A DNA stretch of 43,888 nt from Myxococcales bacterium. Its GTDB lineage: Bacteria; Myxococcota_A; Polyangia; Polyangiales; Polyangiaceae. This document shows positions 34,200 through 42,852 of this stretch, one piece after another. The DNA lies in assembly GCA_016191785.1 (NCBI GenBank), contig JACPVJ010000021.1, positions 64,001 to 107,888 of the forward strand, read 5' to 3'. Below the pieces are notes generated by a model. The model worked only from the letters and a program-made list of their open reading frames with translations, was not told the DNA's origin and made no database searches. Numbering within the stretch: position 1 is the stretch's first letter; each line of letters opens with the position of its first letter. A program made the position numbers and the translations under genes.

Positions 34200-35815
34200 G
34201 GCGTCACCTCCGCTCGCTTGACGATCCGGAACTCGACGCGACGGTTCTTGGCGCGGCCCTCGTCACTGGTGTTGTCCGCGATGGGAGCGCTCTGGCCATA
34301 GCCCTTGGCCGACAGGCGCGCGGCCGCCGTGCCGCGATCGACCAGCCATTTCACCACCGCGGCAGCGCGCTCTTGGCTCAGCTTGTCGTTGACTGCGGGC
34401 GTGCCGGTGTCGTCGGTGTGACCGGCCACCTCGATCAGCTCGAGCTCGGGATGCGTCGCGAGGACCTTGGCCACCTCGGCCAAGATGCCGTCGCTCTCGG
34501 GGCGGAGCACCGCGGTCCCGTGCTCGAACTGCACTTGCTCGGAAATGGCGACCTGCTGGTCTTCGACGCGGGCCGCGGGTGGGGGCGGCGGGGGCGGCGG
34601 CGGGCAGCCGTTCTTCGCGCGATCGGCGCTCGGCGCGCCCTTCTCTCGCGGACACGCGTCGTCGCGATCGACGATCTTGTCGCCGTCGGTGTCGACCCGT
34701 TTCGGGCATCCGTGGGTCCTGCGATCACCGGTGGCGATCCCGGCCTCTTTCGGACAGGCGTCGAACTGATCGGGGATCTCGTCGGTGTCGAAGTCGGGCG
34801 GCACCTCCGGACAACCGTTCATCTCTGGATCACTGCTGGCCACGCCGGGCAGATCGACGCACGCGTCGAGGCGATCGGGCACGCGGTCCTCGTCGCGATC
34901 CGGGGGCGGGGGCGCGACCTCGGGCGAGAAGCCCACGAAACCCAGGGCGCGGAAGTCCGCCGCCCCCGGCGCTTGCCCCAGATCCGGGCCGAAGCCCCCG
35001 CCGAGCTCGAGCTCGGGGATCGGCCGGTAGCGCGCGCCCAAGAGCACATGGACCCGCGTCCCCCGCGGATCGAAGGGCTTCGCGCCGGCGGCGACCGTGA
35101 ACGCCCCGACGAGCTCGCTGCTCACCGCGATCTGCCGCGCGGCGTCCAGGAACGTGCTCTGCCCCACCGCCGCAGTGACGGCCGAGCCGACCCGCGTCGG
35201 GACGACCCCCGGCAAGCGCATGGACGAGCGCGTCCGCCCTCCGAGCTCGGCCGCCCACAGCCAGCGCGGGTAGGTGCCGTCCACCACGACGGCGCCCCGC
35301 GCCGCCGCGCCATCGTCGCCGGCGTAGTCCTTGCCGGTGGGCAGCCACGCGCCCGCCGAGAGTGCCAGGTGCTCGCCGTCGCCCGCCGGCCCCAGCAGCT
35401 TGATGCGCGCCCCCAAGCGCAGGTCGCCGAGCAGGGTTTCGTCCAGGGGCCGCGACGCGGTGGCCCCTTGGGACGGCGGCTCGCCGGTGGCTTGCGACAC
35501 GAGCACTGGCACGTCGACCGAGAGCTGATAGCGGTGGCTCAGCGACAGTGACGCGAGCGCGTGGAGCCAGAGCTGGCTTTCGACCACTCGGTCGTACTCT
35601 TGATCGTCGTTCTGCAAGACCAGCGGCTCGCGCGCGAAGACGCCGAGCACCCGGGCGCGAAGGTGGGCGTCTCCCCGGACCTGCGCCAGCTCGGTGAGCA
35701 GCAGTGGATCGCCGGCCGGGGCTGGCGCGAGCGCGAGCGACGGCGTCTGATCCGCGGGGGACGGCACGGCGCCGAGCACGAGGGCCAGACCGAGAAGCAG
35801 AGGATGACGGCGCAC
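34196..35815 (-). CDS. OmpA-family protein with TSP3-like calcium-binding repeats
   Basis: This encodes 539 residues from a GTG at 35815. After the signal peptide, a barrel-like region (about 30-300) leads to three Asp-rich thrombospondin type 3-like units (DRDEDRVPDRLDAC, DFDTDEIPDQFDAC, DTDGDKIVDRDDAC, about 310-400). A Pro-rich hinge and a peptidoglycan-binding OmpA domain (about 425-539) follow, with AGHTDDTGTPAVNDKLSQER and a final NRRVEFRI. It links the outer membrane to the wall. The start lies only 26 bp from the divergent lipoprotein gene, so both promoters must overlap coding or each other. Confidence 0.93.
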   Translation of the reverse strand: MRRHPLLLGLALVLGAVPSPADQTPSLALAPAPAGDPLLLTELAQVRGDAHLRARVLGVFAREPLVLQNDDQEYDRVVESQLWLHALASLSLSHRYQLSVDVPVLVSQATGEPPSQGATASRPLDETLLGDLRLGARIKLLGPAGDGEHLALSAGAWLPTGKDYAGDDGAAARGAVVVDGTYPRWLWAAELGGRTRSSMRLPGVVPTRVGSAVTAAVGQSTFLDAARQIAVSSELVGAFTVAAGAKPFDPRGTRVHVLLGARYRPIPELELGGGFGPDLGQAPGAADFRALGFVGFSPEVAPPPPDRDEDRVPDRLDACVDLPGVASSDPEMNGCPEVPPDFDTDEIPDQFDACPKEAGIATGDRRTHGCPKRVDTDGDKIVDRDDACPREKGAPSADRAKNGCPPPPPPPPPAARVEDQQVAISEQVQFEHGTAVLRPESDGILAEVAKVLATHPELELIEVAGHTDDTGTPAVNDKLSQERAAAVVKWLVDRGTAAARLSAKGYGQSAPIADNTSDEGRAKNRRVEFRIVKRAEVTP

Positions 35816-35841
35816 CGGCTTCGCGATACTACCGGCCAGTC

Positions 35842-36339
35842 ATGGCGCTTGCCCACCCACGATTGTTGCCGCTCTTGGGCCTGGTCCTCTCCGCGTGCGG
35901 GGGCGGCGCCGCCGAACCCAAAGCGCCGCCCGCAAACCCTGCGCCGCTCGATCTCCCGAAGGACCGCATGGCAGGCCAGAAGGTGTACGACGCGAAGGGA
36001 ACGGAGCTGACCTGCGCTCCCCCCGATCGCAGCTGCACCCCCGAAGAGGCACCGCTCGCGTTCCGCGACGAGTGCCGACTCGGGGGCTTTCGCCTGATGC
36101 AGTGCGGCTGCGCCATGGTCTGCACCGGCCGATCCGGCGGCGGCAAGGTCGCCTACGACTCGCAGAACGTCGAGAAGCCCTGCGCGCCGGAGCAGAAGGA
36201 CTGCACGCCGCCGGACACGAGCGCCGCGTTCCAGGACGCCTGCACCGAGAGCGGGCACAAGTTCAAGGTCTGCGGGTGCGCGTGGCTGTGCAGCGGCAAG
36301 CTGAAGCAGCCGGTCTCTTCCAGCCCGCCCGCAGAGTGA
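35842..36339 (+). CDS. Cys-rich lipoprotein
   Basis: This encodes 165 residues. The lipobox is LVLSAC (Cys19). Two related halves are visible: TCAPPDRSCTPEEAPLAFRDEC...QCGCAMVCTG and PCAPEQKDCTPPDTSAAFQDAC...VCGCAWLCSG. An internal duplication of a small disulfide-rich domain is therefore clear. GATACT at 35825-35830 is a -10 candidate only 12 bp before the ATG, with no Shine-Dalgarno. The stop overlaps the metallophosphatase start (TGATG), so the three genes to 37780 form one operon. Function unknown. Confidence 0.75.
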   Translation: MALAHPRLLPLLGLVLSACGGGAAEPKAPPANPAPLDLPKDRMAGQKVYDAKGTELTCAPPDRSCTPEEAPLAFRDECRLGGFRLMQCGCAMVCTGRSGGGKVAYDSQNVEKPCAPEQKDCTPPDTSAAFQDACTESGHKFKVCGCAWLCSGKLKQPVSSSPPAE

Positions 36340-37205
36340 TGACACGCTCGGCGATCCGCATCGCCGTGGTCGGCGACGTACACCTGCGCTGGGACGATCG
36401 CGACGTCGAGCTCTTGGACGCCGCGGACTACGACCTGGTGGCGTTCGTCGGGGATCTCGCGGGCTATCGCCGCGACGCGCTCGGGGTCGCGGCAAGCATC
36501 GCGCGGCTGCGCACCGCGGCCCTGGTGATCCCCGGCAACCACGACGGCGCGAGCCTGCCGCACCTGGCGGTCGAGACCCTCGAGCGACGCGGGCTCGCGC
36601 GGCTGATGGGACGCGGTCAACCCCGACGCTGTCGCGATCTGGAAGCGATGCTGGGGCCAGTACCGCTCGCCGGTTACAGCCTGCACGCGGTGGCGCGCGC
36701 CGACCTGGCGGTCAGCGTAATCGCAGGCCGGCCGCACTCCCAAGGCGGCGACTTCTTCGCGTTCTCGCGCCACCTGGAGCGGCGGTACGGCGTCGGCTCG
36801 CTCGAGCAGTCGGCCGAGCGTTTGTGTCGACTGGTGGACGAGGCCCCGCACCCGCGGCTCATCTTCGTTGCCCACAACGGGCCCAGCGGGCTGGGCGCGC
36901 GACGGCACGACATCTGGGGCTGCGATTTCCGGCGGGCCGAGGGCGACTTCGGCGACCGCGACCTCCGGACCGCCATCGAGCACGCGCGGGCTCGGGGCAA
37001 GCGAGTGCTGGCCGTGGTGGCCGGTCACATGCACCACCGCCTCAAGGGCGGCGGCGAGCGTCGCTGGATGGTCGAGCGCGACGGCGTGCTGTACGTGAAC
37101 GCCGCGCGCGTACCGCGCATCGAGCGGGACGGCAGTCGCTTCCACGTGCGGCTCGACACCGACGGCGAGACCGCCCGCGCCGAGCTCGTCCGGGTGTTGC
37201 CATGA
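36339..37205 (+). CDS. Calcineurin-like metallophosphoesterase
   Basis: This encodes 288 residues. All metal-binding blocks are present in order: GDVH (12-15), GDL (38-40), GNHD (66-69), VAHNGPSGLG (about 180-189) and AGHMHHR (about 228-234). It is a two-metal phosphatase without a signal peptide, so it is cytoplasmic. The substrate (protein, nucleotide or sugar phosphate) is not evident. Its start overlaps the lipoprotein stop by 1 base, and its stop overlaps the next gene by 4. Confidence 0.9.
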   Translation: MTRSAIRIAVVGDVHLRWDDRDVELLDAADYDLVAFVGDLAGYRRDALGVAASIARLRTAALVIPGNHDGASLPHLAVETLERRGLARLMGRGQPRRCRDLEAMLGPVPLAGYSLHAVARADLAVSVIAGRPHSQGGDFFAFSRHLERRYGVGSLEQSAERLCRLVDEAPHPRLIFVAHNGPSGLGARRHDIWGCDFRRAEGDFGDRDLRTAIEHARARGKRVLAVVAGHMHHRLKGGGERRWMVERDGVLYVNAARVPRIERDGSRFHVRLDTDGETARAELVRVLP

Positions 37206-37780
37206 GCCCGGCGCTTACGGTGCTGCTCTTGACCGGCAGCGCCGCGCTGCCGCCGGACGACCCGCAGTCGTGGACCATTCCGTCCGCGCACGCGCTCGGC
37301 TTGATGACCGGCATGCGCCTGACCGAAGCGGTGATCTGGCCCGAGCCCTTCGCCGACACCAGCCTCGCGCGGATGGGCCGAAGCTACCGGGCCGCCTTCA
37401 CCCTCCCGCCGAAGTGGGACTCTTCGAAGCGCGCCTTCGAGTGGGACGGCGATCCGTGGTGGGTCAACTCCGTCGGGCACGCGCTGTTCGGCAGCGAGCT
37501 CTACCTGCGCGCCCGCACCTGCCACAATGCCATCTTGCCGGCGCTGGCGTTCACCGCCATCGGCAGCACGGTCTGGGAGTACGGCTTCGAAGCGAACGGC
37601 GTGAGGCCGAGCGCCCTCGATCTCTGGTACACGCCGGCGGCGGGGCTGGTGCTGGGCGAGGCCCGCTATCTGGGCTGGTCGCTGGCGCGACGCATCGGTG
37701 ACCGCACCTGGCGCGGCGTCTTGACCGGCGTCCTCGATCCGTTCGGCGAGCTCGAGCGCTGGGCGGGGACCAAGTGCTAG
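37202..37780 (+). CDS. DUF3943-like membrane-associated protein
   Basis: This encodes 192 residues. The ATG overlaps the phosphatase stop (ATGA). The core DGDPWWVNSVGHALFGSELYL, with ARTCHNAILPALAFTAIGSTVWEYGFE and PSALDLWYTPAAGLVLGEARY, follows the pattern I know from DUF3943 proteins (conserved GH, GS, E, PS, D, GE). It is probably a lipid- or membrane-associated protein. Its TAG shares a CTAG with the TAG of the gene on the other strand. Confidence 0.65.
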   Translation: MSPALTVLLLTGSAALPPDDPQSWTIPSAHALGLMTGMRLTEAVIWPEPFADTSLARMGRSYRAAFTLPPKWDSSKRAFEWDGDPWWVNSVGHALFGSELYLRARTCHNAILPALAFTAIGSTVWEYGFEANGVRPSALDLWYTPAAGLVLGEARYLGWSLARRIGDRTWRGVLTGVLDPFGELERWAGTKC

Positions 37781-38229
37781 AGCGGCGCGACGGTCAGGCC
37801 GGTGAGGCGTGACAGCTCTGCGCAGCGCGCGGCGCTGGCTTTCGACAAGAAACGCATGGCGACGAACGCCACCCCGCCCAGCACGGCGAGCAACCCCAGC
37901 ACCGCCAGGGTGATGACCATGCTGACCACCTCGGCCTCGCCCACGGCGGTCCCGCCGCGCAGGTAGACCTCGAAGCGACTGTAGTACTCGGTGCAGAGGT
38001 AGACGAAGCCGCCGAAGCCGCCGAGCGCCGCCAGAACGCCCCAGCCGCGCACGTAGCCCACGAACGCGGACTTGAGGCTGAACGGTACCGGCCGTGCCCC
38101 ACCGTCGGTGACGAACCAGCTCGACATCGGGATCAGTGGCACGAACCAGACGTGCACGAACCGCGTGACCACGAACCCCGTTTGAGCCTGGTCCACCTTT
38201 CCCGCCAGCCGGGTCCCTGCGACGATCAC
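37777..38229 (-). CDS. Small membrane protein downstream of acyl-CoA carboxylase
   Basis: This encodes 150 residues from a GTG overlapping the carboxylase stop by 4 bases (GTGA). An N-terminal segment with FVHVWFVPLIPMSSWFV is followed by two clear helices (about 62-82 YVRGWGVLAALGGFGGFVYL, and about 105-128 VVSMVITLAVLGLLAVLGGV) and a soluble tail. I recognise no family. Its coupling suggests production together with the carboxylase; a direct functional link is unproven. Confidence 0.6.
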   Translation of the reverse strand: MIVAGTRLAGKVDQAQTGFVVTRFVHVWFVPLIPMSSWFVTDGGARPVPFSLKSAFVGYVRGWGVLAALGGFGGFVYLCTEYYSRFEVYLRGGTAVGEAEVVSMVITLAVLGLLAVLGGVAFVAMRFLSKASAARCAELSRLTGLTVAPL

Positions 38230-39788
38230 ACCGGCAGAATGCCACGCTTCTTGTGGGGTCGCTCGACCTGTTTCTTCGCCGCGAGCTCGAGGCCAAAGGC
38301 CACGGCCCGGCGCGTGTCGCGTGGGTCGATCACGTCGTCGACGAAGCCCCAGCCGGCGACCTTGTAGACGTCGATGTTCTTGCCGATCAGCTCGACCAGC
38401 TGCTGCTTCACCTCCGGGTCGGGCTCGGCGCCGCCGAACAGCTTCTTGCCGGCGATGCCCACCATGCCCTCGGCGCCCATCACGCTCACCTCGGCCGTGG
38501 GCCAGGCCACGATCAGATCCGGCTCGTAGGCGCGCCCGCACATCACGTAGTAGCCCGCGCCGTAGGCCTTGCGGACGATCACCGTGATCTTGGGCACGGT
38601 GGCCGCGCTCATGGCGTGCAGCAGCTTGGCGCCGTGGCGAATGATGCCCGCGTGCTCGACCTTCGAGCCGACCATGAAGCCGGGCACGTCTTGCAAGAAC
38701 ACCAGCGGCAGGTTGAAGGCGTCGCAGATCTGGATGAACCGCGCCGCCTTGTCGGCGCTGTCGTTCTCGAGGATGCCGCCCAGGTGCTTGGGTTGGTTGG
38801 CGACGATGCCCACGCTCTTGCCGCCGACGCGGGCCAGGCACGTGATGATGCTGCGCCCGAACTTCGGCTTCACGTCCAGGTACTCGCCGTGGTCGACCAG
38901 GCTCCGGATCAGGGCGTACATGTCCCAGGTCTGCCGCGGGTTGTCGGGCAAGAGCTCGAGCAGGCTCTCGTCGCGCCGGTCGACGGGGTCGTCGCAGGCG
39001 ATGGCGGGGGCGGGCTCGTCCGAGCTCGACGGCATGTACGACAGGTATCGCTTCACCAGAGCGATGCACTCGGCGTCCGTCGCCACCTCGACGTCACCGA
39101 CGCCGCTGGTCTCGCAGTGCACCTTGCTGCCGCCGAGCGACTGCTCGTCGATCTCTTGACCGGTGACCGCCTTGACCAGGGGCGGGCCGCCGAGCGCGAG
39201 CGAGCCGACGCCCTTCACCATCGGCACGAAGTCAGCCAGGCCGGGGATGTACGCGGTGCCCGCGGCCCCGGGGCCGACCATGGCCGCGACCTGGGGCACC
39301 ACCCCGCTCATGACCACCTGCTCGCGAAACAGATGCCCGGAGCCTGCGAACAAGCTGAGCTCGTCCGGGTGATGTCCGCTGCCCGGGTCGATGCGCGCGC
39401 CCGCCGAGTCGATCAGCCAGACCATGGGCCAGCGGCCGGTCAGCGCCATCTTGCGCAGCCGCGTCACCTTCTCTTCCCCCGTCTGCCCGATGCTGCCGCC
39501 CTTGACCGTGAAGTCGTAGGCCGCTGCGCACACCATGCGCCCGTCCACCTTGCCGAACCCGCAGACAACGCCGTCCGCCGGGGTGTCGCCCCGTTCTCCG
39601 GCGGGGCCCATCTGCCGGCCGTGCATCCCGACCTCGAACCACTGACCCGGATCGAACAGCGCGGCCATCCGCTCCCGCGCCGTCAGCTTGTCGCGCGCAT
39701 GCTGGCGCGCGACGCGCTCGGCACCGCCCATCTCCCGGATCTTCGCGCGTCGGGCCTCGAGCTCCGCCACCCGGTCCTTCATCGTCAT
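38226..39788 (-). CDS. Acyl-CoA carboxylase carboxyltransferase (beta) subunit
   Basis: This encodes 520 residues; a second ATG at 39782 is equally possible. Both halves of the carboxyltransferase are intact: HARDKLTARERMAALFDPG, the first oxyanion region FTVKGGSIG and DSAGARID, then GPGAAGTAYIPGL. The second half has IVANQPKHLGG, FLQDVPGFMVG, IRHGAKLLHA and AWPTAEVSVMGAEG. Acyl-CoA is carboxylated using biotin from a separate alpha subunit, which is not encoded here. Specificity (propionyl-, methylcrotonyl- or other acyl-CoA) cannot be fixed by eye. Its neighbours BKACE and crotonase suggest degradation of a branched or amino acid-derived acid. Confidence 0.9.
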   Translation of the reverse strand: MTMKDRVAELEARRAKIREMGGAERVARQHARDKLTARERMAALFDPGQWFEVGMHGRQMGPAGERGDTPADGVVCGFGKVDGRMVCAAAYDFTVKGGSIGQTGEEKVTRLRKMALTGRWPMVWLIDSAGARIDPGSGHHPDELSLFAGSGHLFREQVVMSGVVPQVAAMVGPGAAGTAYIPGLADFVPMVKGVGSLALGGPPLVKAVTGQEIDEQSLGGSKVHCETSGVGDVEVATDAECIALVKRYLSYMPSSSDEPAPAIACDDPVDRRDESLLELLPDNPRQTWDMYALIRSLVDHGEYLDVKPKFGRSIITCLARVGGKSVGIVANQPKHLGGILENDSADKAARFIQICDAFNLPLVFLQDVPGFMVGSKVEHAGIIRHGAKLLHAMSAATVPKITVIVRKAYGAGYYVMCGRAYEPDLIVAWPTAEVSVMGAEGMVGIAGKKLFGGAEPDPEVKQQLVELIGKNIDVYKVAGWGFVDDVIDPRDTRRAVAFGLELAAKKQVERPHKKRGILPV

Positions 39789-39831
39789 GCGCCGAGTCTC
39801 GCCCGGACGCCGGTGCGCCGGAAGCGCGATG

Positions 39832-41163
39832 TCAGCGCGGGCGGCCGCCGCCGCCCTCGAGCGTCACGTCGGTGGTGCCGGAGTTGTAGAGCACGATCCC
39901 GGTCCCGGTGAGCACCAGGCCGGCGCCCAGCGTGATGCCGCCCCACTTGGTCAGGCCGTCTCCGCTGCCCGACTCCGAGTCGGCCGAGCTCAGCAGCACT
40001 CCCGTGAGCAGCAGGCTGCCGCCAGTGATGGCTCCCAGGACCCCGATCGAGCCGGTGATGGCCGACCAGGTCAGCTTCGAGCTGCTGCCCGGGCGCACGC
40101 GCGCGGTGACGTCGCCTTCCTTGTCGTAGACCCGGAACGGCGCCGAGTCGGGGATGTCGGCGCCGACGATCTTCAGCGGCTGCCCCAGGCGCGCTTCGAT
40201 CATCGCGTCGCACGGGGCGCGGCAGAGCAAGGTGCTCGCGCCCTGCCCGACGAAGCCCCCGGCGACTTTGTCCAAGCGCTGGGCGCCGAAGCCGTGGACC
40301 TCGACCGCACGATCGGGGCTCTCGACGTGGAGGCGCACGATGCCGGGGCCAGAGCGAATGACCGGACCCGCCGACGGGCTCGACGTCCCGAGCCCGCCCC
40401 CCGGGTCGCCCGCTGAGATGGGTGCGGCCTTCGCCAGCTTTGCCAGGCTGCCGAGCTCGGAGACCTCGAGCCGCAAGATGGCCCCGCAGCCCGCGGGCGG
40501 TGCGCTCGCGTCGGCCGACGCCGCCGCGCAGGCCTCGGCTTCGCCGTCCCGGCTGAGCAGCTCGTTCTTGCTCGAGCTCTTGGCGCCCGCACCCACACCG
40601 ACCACCGAAGCGCCACCGCCGGCCGCAGCCTCGGCGCCGGCAAAGAACTCGAAGGCGCCGGAGGTCATGGCGGTCACCACGTGCGTCGCGCCGTCGCACG
40701 CGCCGGCGAGCTCGGGCTTCTCCGGCTCGATGGCGTCGAAGCGGCCGACCACGTGCATCGCCACGTTCAGCTCCCCAGCCTTCTCGAGCTTGGCTTCGAG
40801 CTTGGCTGCGCCCACCGGGACCTGGGCATAAAGCTCGTCCGCGTCGCGGATCGACACCTTTTCGAGCTTGCGCGTGGTCGCGGTGTACCGATACGAGCCG
40901 CCGAGCTGACAGCGGGGCAGCACCTCCATCTCGCACCCGGAATACCGCACGACCACTAGCCCACGTTTGGCGGTCGACTCGAGCGCCGCACGGTCGGACG
41001 ACGGCCACTCGATGATCAGCGGGCGGTCCGAGCTCTTCTTCACCCGGCACTTGGCCTGGTCGGCCGGCGCGAACTCCGGGGGTCGCGCGGCCGGGCGCGC
41101 CGCAGGGCCGCAGGCAAGCGTCGTCAGAAAGAGTGTCGGAAGAGCTGCGCCGAGTCGCGACAT
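39832..41163 (-). CDS. Lipoprotein with C-terminal helix pair, unknown function
   Basis: This encodes 443 residues from the ATG at 41163, which has GGAG 7 nt before it; an ATG at 41175 lacks a ribosome site. The lipobox is TLAC (Cys18). Several Cys residues, a low-complexity middle (about 180-240) and two Gly-rich hydrophobic segments near the end (about 360-435: WSAITGSIGVLGAITGGSLLL, GITLGAGLVLTGTGIVLY) are seen. It lies between the crotonase and carboxylase genes in the operon. I infer a surface or membrane-anchored protein made with the catabolic enzymes. Confidence 0.65.
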   Translation of the reverse strand: MSRLGAALPTLFLTTLACGPAARPAARPPEFAPADQAKCRVKKSSDRPLIIEWPSSDRAALESTAKRGLVVVRYSGCEMEVLPRCQLGGSYRYTATTRKLEKVSIRDADELYAQVPVGAAKLEAKLEKAGELNVAMHVVGRFDAIEPEKPELAGACDGATHVVTAMTSGAFEFFAGAEAAAGGGASVVGVGAGAKSSSKNELLSRDGEAEACAAASADASAPPAGCGAILRLEVSELGSLAKLAKAAPISAGDPGGGLGTSSPSAGPVIRSGPGIVRLHVESPDRAVEVHGFGAQRLDKVAGGFVGQGASTLLCRAPCDAMIEARLGQPLKIVGADIPDSAPFRVYDKEGDVTARVRPGSSSKLTWSAITGSIGVLGAITGGSLLLTGVLLSSADSESGSGDGLTKWGGITLGAGLVLTGTGIVLYNSGTTDVTLEGGGGRPR

Positions 41164-41182
41164 GCGGCGCTCCATACCACGG

Positions 41183-41968
41183 TCAACGGCCGCTCCACTT
41201 CGGCTCGCGCTTTTCCAGAAAGGCCATCAGCCCTTCGCGGGCGTCGTCGGTGCTCAAACACTGGTGCAAGCGCTCCTCGAGCACGGGCAGCTTCGCGTCC
41301 AGGCTCAGCTCTTCGGTGTCCCGCAGGGCGGCGAGGCCGAGGCGCACGGTGCTCGGGCTCTTGCCGGCGATCATCGCGGTGTACTCGGCGACGGCCGCGT
41401 CGAGAGACTCGGCCGGGACGGCCCGGTTCACCAGGCCCAGCCGGGCGGCCTCGTCCCCGCTCAGGTGGCGACCGCTCAGCATCATCTCGACCAAGGCTCG
41501 GCGCCCAATCACCCGCTCGAGCACCGCCATGATCATGAACGGGAACAGCCCGACCTTGATCTCGGGCGTGCCGAGCTTGGCGTCGCGGGCGGCCACCGCG
41601 AAGGTGCACGCGGCCACGAGGCCCAGGCCCCCACCCATGGCGTGACCGTTGACCCGGGCGATGACCGGCTTTTCGCTCCGCCACAGCGCCAGCAAGAGAT
41701 CCTTGTAGTCGCCCTTGAACGGTAGCTCGCCCGCTTCGCTGCCGGCGGTCATCTGCTGGAAGTCTCCGCCGGCACAGAAGGCGTTGCCCGCGCCGGTGAT
41801 CACCACGCTTCGCACCGAGTCGTCCGCGTTCGCGTCCCCCAGCGCCCAGAGCAGCTCGTTCACCATCTGCGAGCCGATGGCGTTGCGGCGCTCGGGGCGG
41901 TTCAGCGTGACCCGAGCAACGCCCGCTTCGCTCTCGACCAGCAGCGTTTTGTACTCCCGCGCCGGCAT
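41183..41968 (-). CDS. Enoyl-CoA hydratase/crotonase-family enzyme
   Basis: This encodes 261 residues. Crotonase motifs: LNRPERRNAIG, then CAGGDF (65-70, first oxyanion Gly), GHAMGGGLGLVAAC (108-121, second oxyanion Gly) and GTPEIKVGLFP (133-143). The first catalytic Glu of classical hydratases is replaced by a Gly/Leu stretch. The second (Glu136) is kept. The GGGLGL form recalls methylglutaconyl-CoA hydratases, so a hydratase or isomerase of a branched acyl-CoA is possible. The ATG overlaps the BKACE stop by 1 base. Confidence 0.88.
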   Translation of the reverse strand: MPAREYKTLLVESEAGVARVTLNRPERRNAIGSQMVNELLWALGDANADDSVRSVVITGAGNAFCAGGDFQQMTAGSEAGELPFKGDYKDLLLALWRSEKPVIARVNGHAMGGGLGLVAACTFAVAARDAKLGTPEIKVGLFPFMIMAVLERVIGRRALVEMMLSGRHLSGDEAARLGLVNRAVPAESLDAAVAEYTAMIAGKSPSTVRLGLAALRDTEELSLDAKLPVLEERLHQCLSTDDAREGLMAFLEKREPKWSGR

Positions 41969-42852
41969 CACGCCACCCGCGGCAGGTTCAGGATCTGGCG
42001 AGCTTCGTCGACCGTGGCGGGCCGGCGACCCACGGTGCGCACCAGCCCGACGGCGGTCTCGACCATCTCGCCGTTCGACTTCGCCATCTGCCCACTGGGC
42101 AAGTAGAGGTGGTCTTCCAGCCCGGTGCGGATGTTGCCGCCCAGCACCAGTGCGGCAGCCAGCATCTTCCAGTGACCATGGCTGATGCCGATCACCTCCC
42201 ACTCGCTACCCGGCACTGCCAGCTGCGCCTGCAGCTGCAGCGACTCGACCCGCGGCGGGATGCCCCCCAGGACGTTGACGATGAACGAGTACTGGAGCGG
42301 CGGCTTCAGCACCCCCATGTCGACCAGCGGCCAGACGCCGTGGGTGTGGCCGCTGTCGAAGCACTCGAGCTCGGGCTTCACGCCGGCTTCGTTCATGGCG
42401 CGGAGCAGGTTGATGATCTTGCTGTAGGTGTTGGGGAAGACCATGTCGAACACGAAGTCCTTCCGCTTCTCGGAGTACTTCGAGTAGTTCATGGTGCCCA
42501 TGTTGAGCGCCGCGATCTCGGGGCGGGTCTCCCGGATGGTCGTGGCCTGCTCGGTCACGTCGTCGCTCATGGTGCCGGTCGAGTAGTTGAGGATCACCGG
42601 GGACCGAGCCCGCACCTCCTCGCGGATCTTGGCGAACACCGCCGGGCTGAAGGTGGGCGAGCCGTCGTCGTTGCGGGCGTGGATGTGCACCACCGACGCG
42701 CCGGCGTCGTGGGCGCGCCGCGCCTCTTCCCCGATCTCTGCCGGGGTGTAGGGGATGCCTGGACACTGGTTGCGGTTGGCCAGGACGCCGGTGAGCGCGC
42801 AGGTCACCACGCAGACGTTCGGATCACGAGAGGTCTTCGCTTCGCTGCTCAT
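41968..42852 (-). CDS. BKACE-family beta-keto acid cleavage enzyme (DUF849)
   Basis: This encodes 294 residues. The zinc-binding HIH (His56, His58), NYSTGT (89-94) and RTGLEDHLY with Glu246 match the beta-keto acid cleavage enzymes, whose founding member is Kce of lysine fermentation. They use acetyl-CoA to cleave a beta-keto acid, giving acetoacetate and an acyl-CoA. The substrate of this one is unknown. The gene is coupled to MarR (4-bp overlap) and to the crotonase gene, so regulation by a ligand of the pathway is likely. Confidence 0.88.
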   Translation of the reverse strand: MSSEAKTSRDPNVCVVTCALTGVLANRNQCPGIPYTPAEIGEEARRAHDAGASVVHIHARNDDGSPTFSPAVFAKIREEVRARSPVILNYSTGTMSDDVTEQATTIRETRPEIAALNMGTMNYSKYSEKRKDFVFDMVFPNTYSKIINLLRAMNEAGVKPELECFDSGHTHGVWPLVDMGVLKPPLQYSFIVNVLGGIPPRVESLQLQAQLAVPGSEWEVIGISHGHWKMLAAALVLGGNIRTGLEDHLYLPSGQMAKSNGEMVETAVGLVRTVGRRPATVDEARQILNLPRVA

